Source: Nitrobacter winogradskyi (GTDB lineage: Bacteria > Pseudomonadota > Alphaproteobacteria > Rhizobiales > Xanthobacteraceae). Taken from it: 50,777 nt of DNA. Where the stretch lies: the NCBI RefSeq assembly GCF_006539545.1, contig NZ_BJNF01000015.1:1-50777 (forward strand). The letters run 5' to 3'. Of the stretch, positions 16,818-24,854 are shown in pieces. Below the pieces are notes generated by a model. That model was given only the letters and a program-made list of their open reading frames with translations, was not told where the DNA came from and searched no databases. The number at the start of each line of letters is the position of its first letter. The stretch's first letter is position 1. A program made the position numbers and the translations under genes.

Positions 16818-16952
16818 TCGAAGCGCGGAACCACCTTGCCGGACTCTCCGCGGGCGTCGATGGCGGTCGCCCTGATGATCGCTGCGGCATATCGTAAAGA
16901 GCATCAGGCCGCCGCTCGCTGCATCACGAGTCGCATCCTGCCTGAGTCAAAT

Positions 16953-16983
16953 AGCAAAAGGCCCGTCCCACAGCCTTTTTGCT
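16953..16983. terminator. Terminator-like hairpin
   Basis: AGCAAAAGGC (16953-16962) pairs with GCCTTTTTGCT (16973-16983) with one bulged base and a ten-base loop, 135 bases after the DUF2218 stop. The T-tract lies inside the stem, so it could serve as a weak bidirectional terminator. Confidence 0.3.
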
Positions 16984-17045
16984 GCTGATTCCATCAAAAC
17001 AAAGAAATCTAGGGTTTTCCAGGACGGGGCGCCGATATAGAGACG

Positions 17046-17564
17046 ATGTCAATGGACAGAGGGACGGGCGGGGCGAGCGTTGATCGAAGCTCCTCGCGGT
17101 TGATGCAGAGAACAGGAATGCTCAGGGATTTTCAGGTTGCTCTCATGGCTGCCATCGCGCTGGCCGCGGCGACCAGCGTAGCGATAGCGGGCCTTTCTCA
17201 GGACCGCCGGGAGGATCAGCCGCCGCAGAGCCGCCCGAAGCCGCCCCATGCTCGCCAGAGCAATCCGCCCGCGCGGGGCAATCTGCCTGCTGCCGGCGGG
17301 TTCGATGGCGGCTGGTCGTTCACGGGGACAAGCACCAACTGTCAGGGAAGTGGCGGCGGCTCCTTTACGGTTTCAGGGACACAGGTCATCGTCTCCGGCG
17401 GCGGAAGCGGTCGCGTCAGCCGAAGCGGTGCGTTTCAAGCCTCGACAAATGCCGGCGGCGGTGTGAGTCTCAGCGCGGTTGGCCGGCTTTCGGGAAACAG
17501 AGGGGGCGGATCCTATCGGCGCAGTGACGGATGTGTCGGCAGGTGGACCGCCGTCCGGCGGTGA
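17046..17564 (+). CDS. Exported Gly/Ser-rich protein of unknown function
   Basis: Up to 172 residues from ATG 17046; ATG 17118 would put the hydrophobic signal segment (VALMAAIALAAATSVAIAG) nearer the start, so the true N-terminus is uncertain. After a Pro/Arg/Gln linker (about 55-80) comes a beta-rich domain of about 85 residues: FDGGWSFTGTSTNCQGSGGG, repeated GxVSxSG turns, then LSGNRGGGSYRRSDGCVGRW with a final WTAVRR. Two cysteines, one at each end of this domain, could form a disulfide. Similar W-x-...-C...GxLSGxxGxGxW...C domains occur in many exported Bradyrhizobiaceae proteins. The function is unknown; nothing in the neighbourhood defines it. Confidence 0.6.
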   Translation: MSMDRGTGGASVDRSSSRLMQRTGMLRDFQVALMAAIALAAATSVAIAGLSQDRREDQPPQSRPKPPHARQSNPPARGNLPAAGGFDGGWSFTGTSTNCQGSGGGSFTVSGTQVIVSGGGSGRVSRSGAFQASTNAGGGVSLSAVGRLSGNRGGGSYRRSDGCVGRWTAVRR

Positions 17565-17643
17565 GAGGCGATTGCCAGGCTCACAAGGCTCGCTTGAGAA
17601 TACGGGCTGACGAGAGCCCTTCAGCGATGGTTTCCGGGGATGA

Positions 17644-17889
17644 TTATTTGGCGGCGTGCGGCGGGTCGATCGTGCGTTTCACCCACTGGCCAAGAACATA
17701 AGACACAACGAATATGGCTGTGGCGATCAATGCGATCGTCAAATCCGCGACGTCGCCTTTAAGTACCTTGGCGAGAATATAGACGCTCGCGAGCCCTGCT
17801 CCAAAGACAGCTAGCGAGGCGGCTTCGGCAACGAATTTCCGGGTCAATCTGGTCTCCATGAGGGATGGATTCTCGATCTGCGAGAACAT
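17644..17889 (-). CDS. Small two-helix membrane protein
   Basis: 81 residues (71 if translation starts at the inner ATG at 17859). Two hydrophobic helices are visible: AAASLAVFGAGLASVYILAKVL-like at about 23-45 and LTIALIATAIFVVSYVLG at about 50-68, with a basic tail (VKRTIDPPHAAK). No family is recognised. It is convergent with the exported protein at 17046-17564 and is followed on its upstream side by a repeat-filled gap. Composition is normal for the region, so it is probably a real gene. Confidence 0.5.
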   Translation of the reverse strand: MFSQIENPSLMETRLTRKFVAEAASLAVFGAGLASVYILAKVLKGDVADLTIALIATAIFVVSYVLGQWVKRTIDPPHAAK

Positions 17890-18372
17890 TGCGCAACTGG
17901 CGTCGCGTGGGAGCGTAAGCCAGCCGGCTGCCCTGATCCGGGGCCGTTCCGCTTCCGAACAGAATCGCGGCTCCCTAATTTTGATCTATAGCGTTTTCGA
18001 GCGAAGTGGAATCCGGTTCGCGTGAAGAAAACGCGTCAAATCAATATCATAGATCTTCGCTTTTGATTCAATCAGAAGCGATAATGCTCTGGGCGCTTTT
18101 TGCACGCGAGCAGGTCATCCATCCCCGGGGTCAGGCCCGAGGACATGCGTCCCGCAGGGACGCTATAGAGCATCCCCGATAAAATATCGAGGCCGTTCTG
18201 GTTCGCGATCTCAACGCGCGAATGTCTGATCGGATTTCCGCTTGCTTCTGGTCGCGGGGCCGAAGCTATAAGTCCGGCTCATTGCGGTCGGCGGTAGCGG
18301 ATGGCAAACTCCGGAACCGGCCATGATGTCGACGCTGAGCGTTCAATCCGATGGCGGTCGAGGAGAAACCGA
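17890..18372. other. Repeat-filled interval before the MaoC gene
   Basis: These 483 bases hold no convincing gene. Positions 17986-18170 are a composite palindromic element (separate entry); the remainder up to 18372 gives only the ribosome binding site AGGAGAAA of the MaoC gene. An open frame from 18301 runs in frame into the MaoC gene but has no translation signal. Confidence 0.5.
17986..18170. repeat. Composite palindromic mosaic element bounded by CTATAGCG / CGCTATAG
   Basis: It contains the GCGTTTTCGAGCGAAGTGG...GAAAACGCG module (about 17989-18036), the TTTTGATTCAATCAGAAG palindrome (18058-18080) and a further Pro/Gly-codon-like hairpin arm around 18115-18145. The element is framed by an 8-base inverted repeat, CTATAGCG near 17985 and CGCTATAG at 18161-18168. 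Confidence 0.7.
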
Positions 18373-18825
18373 ATGGCCGGACTGTATTTCGAGCAGTTTT
18401 CCGTCGGGCAGACGTTCGTTCACGAAATTCGGCGAACCGTCACCGACATGGACAATATTCTGTTCTCCTCGCTGACCTGCAATCCGGCCGCGGTGCACAT
18501 CGATCACGAATACGCCAGATCGACCGAATTCGGCAAACCTCTCATCAATTCCATCTTCACGCTGGGTCTCGTCATCGGCCTTTCGGTGCAGGACACCACT
18601 TTTGGAACCACGGTCGCAAACCTCGGCATGGAAGAAACAAAGTTCTCCCATCCGGTATTCGCCGGCGATACATTGCGCGCGGAATCGAAAGTGATTTCGG
18701 TTCGCGACAGCAAGTCGCGGCCAACGCAGGGTATCGTCACTTTCGAGCATCGCGGATACAACCAACGCGACGAAGAGGTGGTGTTCTGCCGGCGCAACGC
18801 GCTGATGATGCGGAGTCCGGCATGA
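18373..18825 (+). CDS. MaoC family acyl-CoA hydratase
   Basis: 150 residues from ATG 18373 after AGGAGAAACC. A single hot-dog domain with the hydratase signature at about 35-60 (CNPAAVHIDHEYARSTEFGKP), carrying the usual Asn/His/Asp cluster, and a second conserved strand KFSHPVFAGDTLRAESKV at about 92-108. MaoC hydratases add water to trans-enoyl-CoA or to branched dicarboxyl-CoA such as mesaconyl- or itaconyl-CoA. The stop overlaps the start of a CitE-like lyase (ATGA). This pairing matches the hydratase and lyase of itaconate/citramalate breakdown or of beta-methylmalyl-CoA pathways. The exact substrate cannot be read from the sequence. Confidence 0.82.
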   Translation: MAGLYFEQFSVGQTFVHEIRRTVTDMDNILFSSLTCNPAAVHIDHEYARSTEFGKPLINSIFTLGLVIGLSVQDTTFGTTVANLGMEETKFSHPVFAGDTLRAESKVISVRDSKSRPTQGIVTFEHRGYNQRDEEVVFCRRNALMMRSPA

Positions 18826-19703
18826 AATGGCGCTCGCTACTTTTCGTCCCCGCTGACAGCGATCGGAAGCTCGCGCGAGCTGATAGCTGCGGCGCGGATG
18901 CGCTGGTGCTCGATCTGGAAGATTCTGTCGTGCCGGGCCGCAAGGCGATGGCGCGTGAGGCGGTGAAGAGTTTCCTCAGTGGCGCGATTGCCCGGGATTG
19001 GACGTTTCTGGTCCGTATCAACGCGCTCGGAACGGGCCTGACGCTGGCCGATCTCGCGGCTGTGGTCCGCCCGGGGCTGGACGGCATCCTGATTCCGAAG
19101 GTCAACGGCATTCAGGATATCGAGCAGATATCACACTACGTCGATGTCCTGGAGGTGGCCGCGGGCATTCCCGCCGGTCATGTGAAACTGCTGGCTGTCG
19201 CCACCGAGACGCCGGCTGCGATGCTCGGCTTTGCCGGTTATGCAGCACGACGTCCAGGGCAAGTCTCAAGGCTCGCAGCCATGACGTGGGGTGCTGAAGA
19301 TCTCAGCGCCGCGGTGGGCGCGCTGACCAATAAAGAGCCGAACGGCGATTGGACATTCCCTTATCAGGTCGCGCGCGCCCAATGTCTTTTCGCCGCCAAC
19401 GCGGCCGGGGTTCTTGCGCTGGATACGCTGTACAGTGACTTCAAGGATCAGGCGGGCCTTGCCGAGAGTTGCCGTGTCGCCCGCCGCGACGGATTTGTCG
19501 GACGGCTTGCGATCCATCCGGATCAGGTCGCGACCATCAACGCCTGCTTCACACCAAGCGAAGCCGATCTGGCGCACGCCCGCCGCGTCGTCGCCGCCTT
19601 CGCCAGTCAGCCTGATGCGGGCGTGATAGGTATCGAGGGCAGGATGTACGACATTCCGCACCTGATCGCGGCGAAGCGTACGCTCGCGTCAGTCGGCGAG
19701 TGA
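18822..19703 (+). CDS. CitE-like CoA ester lyase (HpcH/HpaI family)
   Basis: 293 residues from ATG 18822, overlapping the MaoC stop. A TIM barrel of the citrate lyase beta/malyl-CoA lyase family, with SLLFVPADSDRKLARA at the start, LVLDLEDSVVPGRK (Mg-site Asp/Glu) at about 26-40, FLVRINALGTG (substrate Arg), ILIPKVNG, AVATETPAAML (Mg-binding Glu) and TWGAEDLSAAVG, and RLAIHPDQV near 230. Members cleave (S)-citramalyl-CoA, L-malyl-CoA or beta-methylmalyl-CoA to acetyl- or propionyl-CoA plus a 2-oxoacid. With the MaoC hydratase it forms a two-step hydrate-then-cleave unit; the CoA transferase or ligase that would feed it is absent from this window. Confidence 0.82.
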   Translation: MKWRSLLFVPADSDRKLARADSCGADALVLDLEDSVVPGRKAMAREAVKSFLSGAIARDWTFLVRINALGTGLTLADLAAVVRPGLDGILIPKVNGIQDIEQISHYVDVLEVAAGIPAGHVKLLAVATETPAAMLGFAGYAARRPGQVSRLAAMTWGAEDLSAAVGALTNKEPNGDWTFPYQVARAQCLFAANAAGVLALDTLYSDFKDQAGLAESCRVARRDGFVGRLAIHPDQVATINACFTPSEADLAHARRVVAAFASQPDAGVIGIEGRMYDIPHLIAAKRTLASVGE

Positions 19704-19751
19704 GTGAACGACGAATTGTGGGTCGAGGCCTGAGTACCTAAACAACGTCGC

Positions 19752-21026
19752 TCAGAGATTGGAGTCGGTGATGGCCGCATACACCATGGTGCGAAGTTCG
19801 CGCCTGACAGGATAGGCGGTCGAGGGGATCACCTGCGTCATGAAGATGGCGATCAGCTCTTCCGCCGGATCGATCCAGAACGACGTCGTCGCAACGCCGC
19901 CCCAGGCGTATTCGCCGGGACTTCCGGCTATCAGCGTCTTTGCGGGATTGATGGTGACGGCGAAGCCGAGGCCGAAGCCGATGCCGCTGTAGGTCGCCTC
20001 TGAGAACATGGACCGCGACACCTCCGGCAAGTCCCGATTGCCGGGCAGATGATTACTCGTCATCAGCGCCAGCGTTTTCGGCCCGATCAGCCTGACGCCG
20101 CCGAGTTCACCGCCGTTGAGCAGCGCCCGGCAGAAGGTGAGGTAGTCGGCGGCGGTCGAGCACAGGCCGCCGCCGCCCGAGATGAAGCCAGGCGGGGAGA
20201 GGAAAGGGCTGGTGGCGGGATCGTCCTGCAACGTCAGCCCGCTCGTCGCAGCCGGCGAATGAGCCGGCATCATGCCGCCTGCATCAGCGCTATAGCAGGC
20301 CGCGAGTCGGTGCGCCTTGCCGGCCGGCACGAAGAAGCCGGTGTCGGCCATTCCCAACGGGTCGAAAATACGCTCTTTCAAGAACCGGTCGAAGGGAGTG
20401 CCGCTGATCCTGCCGATCAGGTAGCCGATCACATCCGTGGAGACCGAGTAGTTCCAGGCCTCGCCCGGCGAGAATTCCAGCGGAATACCGGCAAGATCTG
20501 CGATCATCGAATCGAGCGTGCCAGCAAGGTCCAGCGCGCCGATCTGCTTGTCGCGATACGCCGCGTCGACGCTGGTCCGCTGCTGGAAACCGTAGGTCAG
20601 TCCGGATGTGTGGCGGAGCAGATCGACGATCTGCATGGGTCGCGACGGCGGCCTGGTCATGAAAGCAGGCGCGGCGCCCGCTTGGAACACGCCAAGGTTC
20701 TTCCATTCGGGAATATGTTTGTGAACGGGATCGTCGAGCGCAACCAGACCCTGTTCCACCAGCATCATGAAAGCCACCGAGGTGATCGGCTTGGTCATGG
20801 AATAGATACGAAAGATGGTGTCATCCTTCAGGAGCACCTTGCGTTCCAGGTCGGCAAAACCCTGCACGGAGTGATGCACGAGGTTGCCGCGGCGATACAC
20901 CATCAACTGTGTGCCCGGAAACCGTCCGGCGTCGATGTATCGCCGCTTCAGGTGATCATCAATGCGCGCGAGCGCGACGCTGGACATCCCCGAAGCTTCG
21001 GGAGAGCCGGGATTGAGGGCTGTCAT
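19752..21026 (-). CDS. Serine hydrolase, class C beta-lactamase / esterase fold
   Basis: 424 residues from ATG 21026. The open frame continues upstream to 21563, but that part lies opposite the next gene and is not protein-like. The Ser-x-x-Lys nucleophile motif is YSMTKP (near 75), the Tyr-x-x motif is in WNYSVSTDVIGYLI, and a C-terminal SPGEYAWGGVATTSFWID segment gives the Gly-rich strand of this fold. FRIYSMTKPITS and the LLRHTSGLTYGF segment mark the family that includes EstB-type esterases and LACTB-like hydrolases. No signal peptide is visible, so a cytoplasmic esterase is more likely than a secreted beta-lactamase. Its substrate is unknown. Confidence 0.82.
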   Translation of the reverse strand: MTALNPGSPEASGMSSVALARIDDHLKRRYIDAGRFPGTQLMVYRRGNLVHHSVQGFADLERKVLLKDDTIFRIYSMTKPITSVAFMMLVEQGLVALDDPVHKHIPEWKNLGVFQAGAAPAFMTRPPSRPMQIVDLLRHTSGLTYGFQQRTSVDAAYRDKQIGALDLAGTLDSMIADLAGIPLEFSPGEAWNYSVSTDVIGYLIGRISGTPFDRFLKERIFDPLGMADTGFFVPAGKAHRLAACYSADAGGMMPAHSPAATSGLTLQDDPATSPFLSPPGFISGGGGLCSTAADYLTFCRALLNGGELGGVRLIGPKTLALMTSNHLPGNRDLPEVSRSMFSEATYSGIGFGLGFAVTINPAKTLIAGSPGEYAWGGVATTSFWIDPAEELIAIFMTQVIPSTAYPVRRELRTMVYAAITDSNL

Positions 21027-21212
21027 CTGGGGTCGCTCCGGGTGAGAGGCCAGTTTCGGATCGATCAGGACCGTTCCGCTTACACGATGTGTCGCATGCC
21101 CCGGTTGATTGTTAACGGCGGATCCGCCGGGAGTGGCAATCGGCTGCAGGTTCGTGCAAGAAACGGCGCGGGCCGACACCCGCTCCCGGAAAGATAACGC
21201 TTTGGAGGCGAT

Positions 21213-21251
21213 ATGACAGACGTTCAGACCGTCCTGAACTGGTGGGCTTGA
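21213..21251 (+). CDS. Twelve-codon leader ORF before the reductase
   Basis: ATG 21213 follows a strong GGAGG with four-base spacing and encodes MTDVQTVLNWWA before TGA at 21249-21251. The reductase ATG at 21255 begins three bases later and has no binding site of its own, so ribosomes finishing the leader could reinitiate there. It may be a coupling leader, or the remnant start of another gene. Confidence 0.4.
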   Translation: MTDVQTVLNWWA

Positions 21252-21254
21252 CGA

Positions 21255-22475
21255 ATGGAGGACGCACCGATTCTGATCGTCGGGGCTGGCCATGCCGGCT
21301 TTCAACTTGCCGTTTCGCTTCGTCAGGCCGGGTACGAGGGGCCTGTCGGTCTGATCAATGACGAGCCGCATCTGCCCTACCAGCGGCCTCCGCTCTCCAA
21401 AGCCTACCTGAAAGGCGGCGGAAGCCCGGATTCGGTGATGTTCAGGCCGGAGAAGTTCTACCACGATCAGCGTATCGAACTGATCGCCGATCGCGCCGTC
21501 GCCATCGACCGTGGCGCGCTTCAACTCGTGTGTGCCTCCGGTGCGTCCCGGCCTTATAAACACCTCGTCCTGGCGACGGGCGCGCGCAACCGTCTGCTCG
21601 ACGTTCCCAACGCCGATCTGGAGGATGTCCTGTATCTACGATCGCTCGACGAGAGCGAGAAGCTGCGGCAGCTCTTTGCCACCCGGCGGCGGGTGGTCGT
21701 TGTCGGGGCGGGCTTTATCGGTCTCGAATTCGCGGCCACGGCGCGGGCGAAGGGGCTTGAGGTCGATGTCGTGGAGCTTGCGCCGCGCGTGATGGCGCGT
21801 GCTGTGACGCCGGAGATCTCGGAGTTCTTTCAGCAGCGCCATAGCGAAGCGGGGATTCGCCTTCATTTCGGGGTGCAGGCGACGAGCATCGCCGGCGACG
21901 GAGGTCGCGTGTCGGGCGTCGCCTTGAGCGACGGCAGACAACTCCCGGCGGATCTCGTGGTGGTCGGCATCGGCGTTCTGCCCAATGTCGAACTGGCGGG
22001 GGAGGCGGGCCTGCCGGTGGCCTCCGGAATTATCGTCAATGAGCATCTGCTCACCGCCGACCCGAACATTTCGGCGATCGGTGACTGCGCGTTGTTTGCG
22101 AGCGAGCGTTTCGGGGCGTCGCTGCGGCTCGAATCCGTGCAGAACGCGACCGATCAGGCTCGCTGCGTGGCGGCGCGGCTGACCGGTCACGCGAAGAACT
22201 ATGACGGTTTTCCGTGGTTCTGGAGCGATCAGGGGCCGGACAAGCTGCAAATCGCGGGTTTGACGACCGGTTACGATCAGGTCGTCGTGCGTGGCGACGT
22301 CGGGCAGGGGTCGTTCTCCGCGTTCTGTTACAAGGGCGGTTGTCTGATCGGCGTCGAGTCGGTCAACCGTGCATCGGATCACGTCTTCGGCCGTCGCTTT
22401 CTGGCCGTGAACGGTTCGATCCCGCCGGAGCAGGCTGCCGATCCCGCTTTCGATCTCAAGCGAGCGCTTGCCTGA
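21255..22475 (+). CDS. Ferredoxin reductase, palustrisredoxin reductase (PuR) type
   Basis: 406 residues, a class I ferredoxin reductase of oxygenase systems. FAD-binding GxGxxG in ILIVGAGHAGFQLAVSL (about 6-22), PYQRPPLSKAYLKGGG, second dinucleotide site VVVVGAGFIGLEFAATARAKGLE (about 145-167), FAD motif AIGDCALF (about 274-281) and reductase C-terminal domain from about 320 (WFWSDQGPDKLQIAGL). It is strikingly like PuR of Rhodopseudomonas palustris, which passes NADH electrons to palustrisredoxin and then to P450 CYP199A2. The ferredoxin itself is not encoded nearby; a P450 lies 11 kb to the right at 32429. Translation probably depends on the small leader ORF ending three bases upstream. 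Confidence 0.88.
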   Translation: MEDAPILIVGAGHAGFQLAVSLRQAGYEGPVGLINDEPHLPYQRPPLSKAYLKGGGSPDSVMFRPEKFYHDQRIELIADRAVAIDRGALQLVCASGASRPYKHLVLATGARNRLLDVPNADLEDVLYLRSLDESEKLRQLFATRRRVVVVGAGFIGLEFAATARAKGLEVDVVELAPRVMARAVTPEISEFFQQRHSEAGIRLHFGVQATSIAGDGGRVSGVALSDGRQLPADLVVVGIGVLPNVELAGEAGLPVASGIIVNEHLLTADPNISAIGDCALFASERFGASLRLESVQNATDQARCVAARLTGHAKNYDGFPWFWSDQGPDKLQIAGLTTGYDQVVVRGDVGQGSFSAFCYKGGCLIGVESVNRASDHVFGRRFLAVNGSIPPEQAADPAFDLKRALA

Positions 22476-22521
22476 CGTCCCGCCGGTGGAAACATCGCCT
22501 TCCGATGGTCAGGCTCGATAA

Positions 22522-22580
22522 CCTGTGCGTCCGTTGAACCATCGCGGCCTCCATCATGCGGCGATCGGTGGACGCACAGG
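22522..22580. other. Long hairpin with perfect 11-bp stem
   Basis: CCTGTGCGTCC (22522-22532) pairs exactly with GGACGCACAGG (22570-22580); inside it, ACCATCGC and GCGATCGGT pair with one bulge. It lies 46 bases after the reductase stop and 174 bases before gdhA. There is no immediate U-run (CTTCACATGATGCTTTTAT follows), so it could be a transcript 3' end, an attenuator or a small structured RNA. Confidence 0.4.
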
Positions 22581-22753
22581 CTTCACATGATGCTTTTATA
22601 CAGCCTGTATCCGGGCGATGGATGTTATCATTGGACTGCATAACTGACGGCTCACCATCCTGAAGGCATAGCGAAGGCTCGCTTTCGGCGCGACGTATCC
22701 GGCGGATCAATAGCCTGGCACGGTTCGCGAATCAGACACACAGGGAGAGAACC

Positions 22754-24013
22754 ATGACGGTTTACGCCGGCCCGGTCTTCGACATGGCGGTTCAGCAATT
22801 CGGGGTCATCGCTGATCACCTGTCGATCCCGATGGATGAGCGAGAGCGCATCCTGATGCCCAAGCGCGCCATCACGATTTCCTGCCCGGTGCATCGCGAC
22901 GACGGATCGATCGCGGTTTTCGAGGGATACCGCGTGCAGCATCACCTCACGCTGGGTCCGACCAAGGGCGGCACGCGCTTTGCGCCGTGCGTGGATATCG
23001 GCGAGGTGGCCGCGCTCGCCATCTGGATGAGCTGGAAATGCGCGCTGGTCGGATTGCCCTATGGCGGAGCCAAAGGCGGCGTCAGCGTCGATCCGCAATC
23101 GCTCTCGATGCGCGAGTTGGAAGGACTGTCGCGCCGTTACATGCAGGAGATGATTCCGTTCGTCGGGCCGCACACCGATGTGATGGCGCCCGACATGGGC
23201 ACGAACGAGCAGGTGATGGCCTGGTTCATGGATACCTATTCCATGTATCAGGGCCGCACCGTCACCGAGATCGTCACCGGCAAGCCCGTCAGCACGGGCG
23301 GCACGCTCGGCCGTCGCGAGGCCACGGGCCGCGGCGTTGCCCATCTCGTCCGCCGCGTCATGAACGAACGCGGCATCGCGTTCGGTGGTGCGACCGCCGT
23401 CGTTCAGGGCTTTGGCAACGTCGGCTCCCAGGCGGCGCTCGAACTTTACAATTCCGGCGTCAAGATCATCGCGGTGAGCGATCACACCGGCGCCCTTTAC
23501 GACAGCAAGGGCCTGGATATTCCCGGGCTGCTGCGCCACACCGGGGCGCAGGGAAGCATCGCGGGATACTCCAACCAGCTTTCATACGATCCCGCGGCAA
23601 TCCTGACCCTGCCGTGCGACGTGCTCGTTCCCGCCGCGGTGGAGCGCGTGATCGACGCGCGCGTCGCCGAGAACCTGAAATGCCGCGTTCTGGCCGAGGG
23701 CGCCAACGGGCCGACGACGCCTGAAGCCGACCTGATCCTGGAAACGCGACAGGACGAGATTTTCCTGATCCCGGACATCCTTTGCAATTCCGGCGGCGTG
23801 GTGGTCAGCTACTTCGAATGGGTTCAGGGTTTGCAGCAGCTGTTCTGGGAAGAAGACCAGGTGACGCGCCGCGAATACCAGATCCTTGATCGCGCCTTCG
23901 CCCAGATGGTCGAGCGGGCGAAAAGGGACCGTATTTCGCATCGCACCGCCGCGATGGCGCTCGGCGTTGAGAAAGTGCGGTCCGCGAAGGCAACGCGCGG
24001 ACTTTTCCCGTAA
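22754..24013 (+). CDS. gdhA: Glutamate dehydrogenase (Glu/Leu/Phe/Val dehydrogenase family)
   Basis: 419 residues, preceded by GGGAGAGAACC. The family active site is complete: HHLTLGPTKGGTRF (about 66-78), MSWKCALVGLPYGGAKGG with the catalytic Lys (about 92-109), and the proton-transfer Asp in APDMGTNE (about 151-158). The Rossmann nucleotide site VVQGFGNVGSQAA lies at about 217-229, and LAEGANGPTTPEAD at about 318-330. It interconverts glutamate and 2-oxoglutarate with ammonium, using NAD(H) or NADP(H). Length matches the hexameric 410-430 residue class rather than the large NAD-GDH common in alphaproteobacteria. It seems to be a single-gene unit between intergenic hairpins. Confidence 0.88.
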   Translation: MTVYAGPVFDMAVQQFGVIADHLSIPMDERERILMPKRAITISCPVHRDDGSIAVFEGYRVQHHLTLGPTKGGTRFAPCVDIGEVAALAIWMSWKCALVGLPYGGAKGGVSVDPQSLSMRELEGLSRRYMQEMIPFVGPHTDVMAPDMGTNEQVMAWFMDTYSMYQGRTVTEIVTGKPVSTGGTLGRREATGRGVAHLVRRVMNERGIAFGGATAVVQGFGNVGSQAALELYNSGVKIIAVSDHTGALYDSKGLDIPGLLRHTGAQGSIAGYSNQLSYDPAAILTLPCDVLVPAAVERVIDARVAENLKCRVLAEGANGPTTPEADLILETRQDEIFLIPDILCNSGGVVVSYFEWVQGLQQLFWEEDQVTRREYQILDRAFAQMVERAKRDRISHRTAAMALGVEKVRSAKATRGLFP

Positions 24014-24129
24014 CCGCCCGACCGCCGTATTCCATCGCTTCCCCGGCATCTAAAAAGGGCTTCCGGATCATTTCGATCTTGAATTGAATTGAATTGATGC
24101 AATGCAACATTGGTCTTGACTAAATTGAA

Positions 24130-24145
24130 GTGAGTGCTTACTCAC
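24130..24145. promoter_or_regulatory. Probable TetR operator palindrome
   Basis: GTGAGTGCTTACTCAC is a perfect 6-bp inverted repeat with four-base spacer, six bases before the tetR ATG at 24152. A candidate -35 TTGACT lies at 24116-24121, and a position 17 bases on (24139-24144, TACTCA) would place the -10 inside the palindrome. This fits autorepression of the tetR-efflux operon. The centre resembles TGAGT-type operators of AcrR-like regulators. Confidence 0.5.
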
Positions 24146-24151
24146 GACGCT

Positions 24152-24853
24152 ATGAGCAGCCTGCGGATGACCGGCGATCTGCGACGTGAGTTGATTCTGA
24201 GCGCTGCGAAACAGTGTTTCGCACGCCACGGATTTGCGGGTACGACGACCAAGAGCGTTGCGACCGCCGCATCGATCTCAGAGGCGTTGCTGTTCAAGCA
24301 TTTTCCCACCAAGGCCGCGCTCTACGCCGAAATTCTGGCTGAAGCCTGCGAGGCGGATCCGGCGCTGCATCGCCTGCTTGATCGCGAGCCCTCGACGGAG
24401 ACGCTCGTTATCCTTGTCCGCGGCATGGTCAGGCACTTTCTGAACGTCTCCGCTTCGCCGGATCAGCAGGAAGCGCAGCGCCTGCGCCTCATGGTTTCAA
24501 GTCAGCTCGACGACGGTGAGTTTGCCCGATTACTGTACGAGAAAATCCGGGATCTGATCGGCCGGGCCTTCACAGCTTCACTTGAGCAGGCGATTGCAGA
24601 AGGGGATGCCGAGCGGGTCGGGCGTGATCCGCTCAATCTGTTCTGGTTCGCTCATCATACGGTTCTCATGTTGGTTCTCACCAGGTTTCCCTCCGTTCCA
24701 GCCCTGTCATATGGCGGCGAGCCCGACCTGGAACGGCAGATTTGTGAATTCATTCTTCGGGGGATCGGTTTGAATGCAGCGGCGATTGCCTTGCATCTGG
24801 ACCGGGAACCTGTATTCAACGCCGCCCAAACGTCGGCCGCAGAAAGTGCATGA
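24152..24853 (+). CDS. TetR family transcriptional regulator of the efflux operon
   Basis: 233 residues from ATG 24152 (the frame opens at 24134 inside the operator; ATG 24167 is an alternative). The N-terminal TetR helix-turn-helix covers about 10-58: LRRELILSAAKQCFARHGF, TTTKSVATAASISEALLFKHFPTKAALY. The C-terminal ligand domain contains long helices without further recognisable motifs. It probably represses its own operon with the membrane fusion and RND genes that follow; the next start (24855) is one base after its stop. The inducer is unknown. Confidence 0.88.
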   Translation: MSSLRMTGDLRRELILSAAKQCFARHGFAGTTTKSVATAASISEALLFKHFPTKAALYAEILAEACEADPALHRLLDREPSTETLVILVRGMVRHFLNVSASPDQQEAQRLRLMVSSQLDDGEFARLLYEKIRDLIGRAFTASLEQAIAEGDAERVGRDPLNLFWFAHHTVLMLVLTRFPSVPALSYGGEPDLERQICEFILRGIGLNAAAIALHLDREPVFNAAQTSAAESA

Positions 24854-24854
24854 C

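Noticed and set aside
21027-21563. N-terminal extension of the serine hydrolase to 603 residues
   Set aside because: It runs through the reductase promoter, leader ORF and reductase start on the other strand and resembles no family.
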